Positions 58,861 through 64,000 of a stretch of 64,000 bases of DNA are shown here, one piece after another; position 1 is the first letter of the stretch, and each line of letters begins with the position of its first letter. The notes below the pieces were generated by a model. It worked only from the letters and a program-made list of their open reading frames with translations, had not been told where the DNA came from and did not search any database. The DNA lies in the NCBI GenBank assembly GCA_017311185.1, contig JAESUZ010001757.1, forward strand, positions 930,001-994,000, given 5' to 3'. A program made the translations under genes and the position numbers. This stretch comes from Proteles cristata cristata. Lineage: Eukaryota > Chordata > Mammalia > Carnivora > Hyaenidae.

Positions 58861-58887
58861 TAAAGATTCTTTAGTGAATCAGAGAAT

Positions 58888-58891
<4 letters not shown>

Positions 58892-58919
<28 letters not shown>
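58892..58919 (+). repeat. (GA)n microsatellite
   Basis: Fourteen AG units. Confidence 0.97.
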
Positions 58920-59097
58920 CACCATTACCTGTATCCAGGTAAAGGGGACAGCCAGATGAGGAAGCTCCCAGGGGGAACAGCCACTGCATACACAGTCAGA
59001 CCAGACATTTCTGGCTCAGGTAAGCAGGTGTCACAGCATAGTGACAGGCCCACAGGAAACCCAGTCACAGAGGGTGTTTAAGAACAGTGTCAGATCA

Positions 59098-59516
59098 GGG
59101 TGTCTGGGTGGCTCTGTTGGTGAGATCAAGCCCCACATCAGGCTCCATACTGAGTGTTTGTGTGTGGAGCCTGCTTAGGAATCTCTCTCTCTCCCTGGGG
59201 TACCTGGCTGGGTCAATCGGTTGAGTGTCCAACTTTGGCTTAGGTCATGATCTCACAGTCCATGGGTTCGAGCCCTGAATTGGGCTCTGTGCTGACACCT
59301 CAACTCATAGCCTGGAACCTGCTTCGGATTCTGTGTCTCCCTCTCTCTTTCTGCGTCTCCCCTGCTCCCTCTCCCTCTCCCTCTCTATCTCTCTCAAAAA
59401 TAAATAAACATAAAAAAATTTAAAAAGAGATTCTCTCTCTCTACTTCTTTCCCAGCCCTTCTCCAAACCCCTTAACAAAACACAACAAAAACCAAATCAA
59501 ATAAAACAATAAAACA
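59098..59516 (+). mobile_element. CAN-SINE interrupted by a second CAN-SINE
   Basis: The outer copy starts gggtgtctgggtggctctgt and lacks part of its tRNA-like middle. It runs to 'ttaggaatctctctctctcc', then resumes after the inner SINE at 59425 with 'gagattctctctctctac' and an AACAAAACA-rich tail. Confidence 0.85.
59197..59424 (+). mobile_element. CAN-SINE nested inside another CAN-SINE
   Basis: The inner copy begins ggggtacctggctgggtcaa and has a B box 'gggttcgagccctg' and an AAATAAATAAACAT tail. The CT tract of the outer element lies on both sides (ggaatctctctctctcc / gagattctctctctctac), marking the target-site duplication. Both elements face the same way. Confidence 0.9.
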
Positions 59517-60679
59517 GTGCTAGTCCTCAGGGAGAGAGAGGGCTCACCTGGAACTTGCAAAGTAACTCAGGCTGGGCCCAAGCTGGGGATAGGTGCCTAT
59601 GAGATAGGAGATCAGCTATAAAGAGCTCCCAGGTTAGCAGTGTCCGAGGTGAGGTCAACCTGGCAGAAAAGAGAAACCTAGGCTGCAAATAAGAGCTGAA
59701 ATTCACTTCCTGGGCTTCAAGGAGTCATTAAATACTAAGACCTAAGGGGATAAGTGAAACTGAAGAGTTTTCCAGGAGCCTGGGTAGGTGGAGAAGTGAA
59801 GGAGTGAAGCAAAAGGCAGCTGGTCGCTGATGTGCATAAATACTGGTATATATCAGTCTGCTGAATCATGTACCCTTCTTCGCTGTTACTAAACTCAGCC
59901 TCTTCCATCTCTTGTGGAGTTAGTTTTCCTAAATTTGCTTTTCGCTATTCTTCCAGAATCTTTTGGACATTGACAAGTAAAAATATTAGTCATCTTGCAG
60001 ACACCTTCCTCCCACCTTACAAAATGGCACCCAAACAGAAACCTTTTCAATGCTGGGGTATAAATATCAGACTGGGAGAGGAAATAAAGACCATCTTATC
60101 CACTGATTTAGATGAGGTGTGGGCAAACACGGTTTATACAGAGGCACCATATGTAAAAAGGACACAAAGGGAGCTGCTTTGGGTGCAGAAAGGAGATTTT
60201 TGTCGGGAACAGGAACAGACACCCTGGAGCTCTGGCTTGTCTCCCTTCCAGCATCCACTCCCTGCTCCAAGAGCAGAGTTTATAAATGCCAGTCTATTCC
60301 AGCTACCAATTCCTTATCCTTTTCTTTAAAATCCATGTCACGTAGCTGCCCATGTGCAGGGAAAAAAATTCCACACTCTCTAAAGCAGCATATTCTATCT
60401 TTGGCTAGTTCTTCCTTTTTTTATACCACCAGTTTCTTTCTGGAATGTCCACACATCAGCACTCTTTGGTACCATACTAACATTTTATCCTGCGATCCTT
60501 TGACTTAAATCAAGGATTTCATAAAATCTCCCAACTTATATCTTTGGAGTATATTTATGTTTCATTTTTTTTATTGCAACCATTATACTGAAAACAGAAA
60601 AAAGAATATTATTTTTGGAAAAGGTGGGGTCTGTTGGGAAGCAATCTCAACAGGATATGGAAATAAATAGCATATAAAT
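59517..60679. other. Non-repetitive; unrecognised 153-codon open frame
   Basis: A plus-strand frame at 59868-60329 (153 codons) overlaps a 129-codon frame at 60119-60508 and a minus frame. An inner ATG at about 60024 starts a moderately hydrophilic stretch. No domain, promoter or splice pattern is recognised, so I do not call a gene. Confidence 0.35.
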
Positions 60680-60845
60680 CCACCATACACATATATATGT
60701 ATATATACGCATATATACATATGTATATATATGTTTATATATATACACACATGTGTATATATATATATGCTTTTGTGTATATATATGTATATATATATGT
60801 GTATATGTGTGTATGTATATATACATACACACATATACAAAAGCA
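60680..60845. repeat. Alternating purine-pyrimidine (TA/TG)n tract with palindrome
   Basis: Interspersed TATG, TATA and CACA units. A perfect 40 bp palindrome spans 60800-60839, centred between 60819 and 60820. gcttttgt at 60769-60776 pairs with acaaaagc at 60837-60844. The open frame over it (rich in Tyr, Ile and His) is a by-product. Confidence 0.95.
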
Positions 60846-61153
60846 GAGTCCCTAAGATGAAATATCTAATCAGTGTTGGAATGTCAACATAAAAACAACT
60901 GAGTAACAAAATTCCTCAGTAATAAAATCTTCTTGATTAAAGGGGGAAAAAGCAAATTTGTGTCACAAGAACACATTGAAGACATATTTATGTAAAAGAA
61001 GTGATGTACTGTTGACCTACAAAGAAATCATGTATATAGCAAGCATCATTTTAACTTCTCATTCTGAGATAATATGTGTCATTCAACCTCAAAAATAACT
61101 ACTGAAGAGTCCTTTGCACATCATGACTTATATGTGGCATGGTTTGTGTCATT

Positions 61154-61358
61154 TTTTTAAATGTTTTTATTTATTTCTGAGACAGAGAGAGACACACACA
61201 ACATGAGCAGGGGAGGGTCAGAGAGAGTCCTAAGCAGGCTCCAGGCTCTGAGCCAGCTGTCAGCACAGAGCCTGACACGGGGCTTGAACCCAGGAACCAT
61301 GAGATCATGACCTGAGCTGAAGTCAAGTGCTTAATTTACTGAGCCACCCAGGTGCCCC
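61154..61358 (-). mobile_element. CAN-SINE
   Basis: A reverse copy from 'aaatgtttttatttatttct' to 'gagccacccaggtgcccc'. The flanks gtttgtgtcattttt (61142) and gtttctgtcttt (61360) may be the target-site duplication. Confidence 0.94.
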
Positions 61359-62142
61359 AGTTTCTGTCTTTAGAACGTGTCAATATTTAACTTATGATTG
61401 AAAGCAGCTGTATGCTGCAGCATTAGGCTACCATGAGTTTCACTGTCATAGGCAAATGAACTTTCTGGTTGTAGCTGACAAGTTCATTAAGCACCAGCAT
61501 GTCAATTTTACAAAGTTGGTTAAAGCACATTTAACCAAAAAGGTTAATATGATTTTAAACTGTAAATAGAAATATAGCTTTGGACAGCAAAATCTGAGTT
61601 TGATATTCAAGGCGAAGGGTTGGAGTTGCAATCTGCCCCAGACAGCTGGGATATCTGAAAATGTTGTACATTCCAAGATGAGTGGACAAAATGGAAACTA
61701 AATCATTCAAAGAACAAAGAAAGAGGGAATATCCAGTTTGGAGAAGAGATGACTTCTGAGAAATTTGATGGTCATTTCCAAGATCTAGAAGGCTATTATC
61801 AAAATAGCAGAAACACAGACCCATCTCCACACATAGAAATGTCCAGAAATAAAATGGACAGTAACAGAATTCAGATGCCTATAGTGGGAGTAATCAAACA
61901 AAAGCCAGGGGCCATTCATTTGAAGAAGACATTTTAGGTTAAATGTCTTTCAAATGTGGTTCAAGATCTATTTAAATGAAACCAACTTTGTGGATTGTTA
62001 CAATTTTTTTTCTTTAAAGAAACTAAAATAGAAAATATTCATATCCTGGGCCTGCTGAAAGGGTATATGTTATTTTGTTATTATTTCATGAAACTTTTAT
62101 TATACACCCAGCACACACAAGTTGTGTCCTGGGTCTCAGCAT
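61359..62142. other. No gene seen
   Basis: Non-repetitive by eye. Frames of 76 and 91 codons on minus (61446-61830) are unrecognised. Confidence 0.4.
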
Positions 62143-62159
62143 AAAATGAATTTCTACTT

Positions 62160-62251
62160 TTAAGTAAGCTCTATGCCCGATGCGGGGCTTGACTTCACAG
62201 CCCCAAGATCAAGACTTACACGTTCTACTGACTGAACCAATCAGGTGCCCC
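62160..62251 (-). mobile_element. Older CAN-SINE subfamily, partial
   Basis: A reverse copy: 'aagtaagctctatgcccgat', 'gatcaagacttacacgttct' and 'tgaaccaatcaggtgccccc'. This body lacks the 'gctgtcagcacagagcc' block and resembles the general carnivore SINE also known outside cats. The flanks aaaatgaatttctactt (62143-62159) and aaaatgtatttcttctt (62252-62268) are a decayed target-site duplication. Confidence 0.82.
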
Positions 62252-62329
62252 CCAAAATGTATTTCTTCTTGAGAATTTCAGTCAAAAAAGTATGAAAGTC
62301 ACTGTATCGGTGATTATCGTCATAGTTCC

Positions 62330-62460
62330 CAGGAGAAAATCAGGATCCAGACACACCTGAGCTAGCATCTGAGTCACAAAACCTTTATTTAACATCTCTG
62401 AGGTTGAGTTCCCCATTCAAAAAATGGAGAAAACAATGACAGTTACCTCTGAAATTTACA
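62330..62460 (+). repeat. MIR SINE
   Basis: 'gagttccccattcaaaaaat' and 'gacagttacctctgaaattt' resemble the sense MIR core. Confidence 0.5.
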
Positions 62461-64000
62461 TGTGTATGTGTATTTCTTTTAAATATATATGTATAAATGG
62501 TTTTTATAGATTATGTAAGTCATCATTTCTGTCTTCAACTTCTTCAGAATTACGTTAAAGAAAATCAGAGGTTTTGCTTGTTTTCACTCCATCCCTTGTT
62601 TTCTTCACGCACTGGCACAGACATGCACCAACACAGGTGGCTTTGGTAAGATAAATCAATAGGACAGCATCCTTGGGAGCAGGTTGGGGTGGCAGGGAAG
62701 GGTAGCTGAGTGTGTGCCCAGCTCTTCAACACAATAACGTGATTCATTCCCAGACACCCAGATGTAGCTCCTTTGCATTCTGCAATGGCTTTGGAGGGAA
62801 AGGAAGCCTTTCCATTTTTCTTCAATGGCTCTTTTGCAACCGTTAACTTTGGCTGTTGGTGTCTCCCCAGCTGGGACTGAACATTCATATTATCAGAGAA
62901 CTGAACGTCTTGGCCCCTCGTGTGTGAGCCCCATTGTCTGACAGGGGCTGTGGCATGGGGTGCTGTCCCACTGGTGTTTATTGCTGTTTGGGTAACAGGA
63001 AGAAACCTGGTACTTTTGTACTGTTCAAACACTTATCCTATTCATGGGCACTGTTTATGCCAGAGGAAAATGTTCTCATAGAGAGACCAATAATTTAGCA
63101 AATATTTGAGCGGGAGGTTGAATAGTTTCTATTGGTGTCTTTATTAGTGATCTCTACTTCTGAATACAATGCAACTCTGTTATAAAAGTGTTCTCTACTC
63201 TAGATTTGGTTTATTGCCAGCCAAATCTTATTCCCCATCTACACAGTAAAATCTTCATCACCACAAGACAAAGAGCCTATAATATGTGTACTTCTTATTT
63301 CTGGCTTCTGGGATAATTGGATTAACTGTAATAAAAATATAGTTTTATATATGCAGAAATACATGCTCTTTTTAGAAGATGAACAAACTAAATAAAACAT
63401 GAGATATCATTGTAGATATTTTAGAAAGTGTACAGGTGCTACCATTCGTTGTCATTAAACACATAAAGTTTTCCATATTAGAGTCGTGAGTTGGGCAGAT
63501 GGAAGAGAGTTTTAGACTTAGAAGACTATCTGGAGGTTCATGAGCTGCTGGTACATCTCTCCGACTTTTGATTAGAATAAATCAGTGCAACTGAGTGCAT
63601 TCAGTTTTCTGAAATGTTATTCGTAGCGTAGAGTGGGTTAAAGGTCCTCAAAGTCAAGTGTGTAGAAATAACTTCATTTATCTATAAACTGATTGGATGC
63701 TTATTTCTAGCCTGGATTCTTTCTGGTGGTGTGGATGTTCTGGGGGAGCCCACACTTGGCTAACACTTGAAGAGCATGGTGGCATCTGGTCCCCAGGTCA
63801 TCATTTACTGTAGGTCTCCCCTGAAACATTCTTGGTCCCACTTACCTTTTATATTTGTTCCATGCAGATCCATGCTGGGTTGTTCCATGTTCCCACAGAT
63901 GCAAAGCCAAATGGCATTCGGTCCTGTAGGGGGCATGGGAGTCATTTGACTGATGCTGGGCCATGCTGAGCCATAGAAAACTCCCTGAGCCTAGCCAAGG
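62461..64000. other. Non-repetitive; unrecognised 155-codon minus-strand open frame
   Basis: The frame at 62565-63032 (minus) starts at an ATG and is lysine-, serine- and glutamine-containing rather than low-complexity, but I recognise no family. On the plus strand 'ttggtgtctccccag' at about 62857 looks like a splice acceptor. No gene is called. The remaining sequence to the window end shows nothing identifiable. Confidence 0.35.

Noticed and set aside
60583..60909. 108-codon minus-strand frame rich in Tyr/Ile/His
   Set aside because: It is translated TA/TG microsatellite, not a gene.

Overview
This window is mammalian nuclear DNA, most likely from a cat-family (felid) genome. The evidence is about 26 copies of a tRNA-Lys-derived carnivore (CAN) SINE. 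In sense orientation the head reads GGGGCGCCTGGGTGGCTCAG, the B box reads GGTTCGAGCCC, a CT-rich tract follows, and the tail is AAATAAATAAA. This head differs from the dog-lineage SINE head. Older mammalian repeats (MIR, L2, L1M, MER5-like, ERV LTRs) fill much of the rest. Species cannot be fixed from the sequence alone.

I found no protein-coding gene that I can support. The open reading frames are short, mostly fall in repeats or non-repetitive DNA, and show no recognisable domain. The window is best read as intergenic or deep intronic, AT-rich, repeat-dense sequence. The only recognisable gene relic is a 5'-truncated processed pseudogene of ribosomal protein S26 (33718-34075, minus strand), wedged between two SINEs.

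Layout. 0-10 kb: an L2 fragment, MIRs, a 0.33 kb direct tandem duplication (3211-3875) and three SINEs, two of them from a young subfamily. 10-17 kb: five MIRs, an L1 3' end and two SINEs. 17-28 kb: a plus-strand LTR (17502-18161), a long L2 ORF segment broken by a MER5-like element, an MLT2-like LTR, old L1 pieces, a run of three consecutive SINEs, and a second LTR of the 17.5 kb family in reverse orientation (27243-28132). 28-36 kb: old repeats, TG and ATGC microsatellites, L1 pieces, the RPS26 pseudogene, and a 1.2 kb L1 3' segment. 36-50 kb: mostly non-repetitive DNA with SINEs, a carnivore-age L1 3' end (43248-43744) and a small CpG-dense patch (42141-42255). 50-64 kb: L2 and L1 pieces, a large TTCC/TTTC microsatellite inside an L1, two SINEs in one L2, a SINE-in-SINE nest, and an AT-rich tract holding a 40 bp perfect palindrome.

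Nothing here looks like a coordinated gene system. The most informative signals are evolutionary: a recent local duplication, a distinct young SINE subfamily with perfect target-site duplications, nested insertions that give relative ages, and a few open frames or GC-rich patches that merit conservation and transcript checks.
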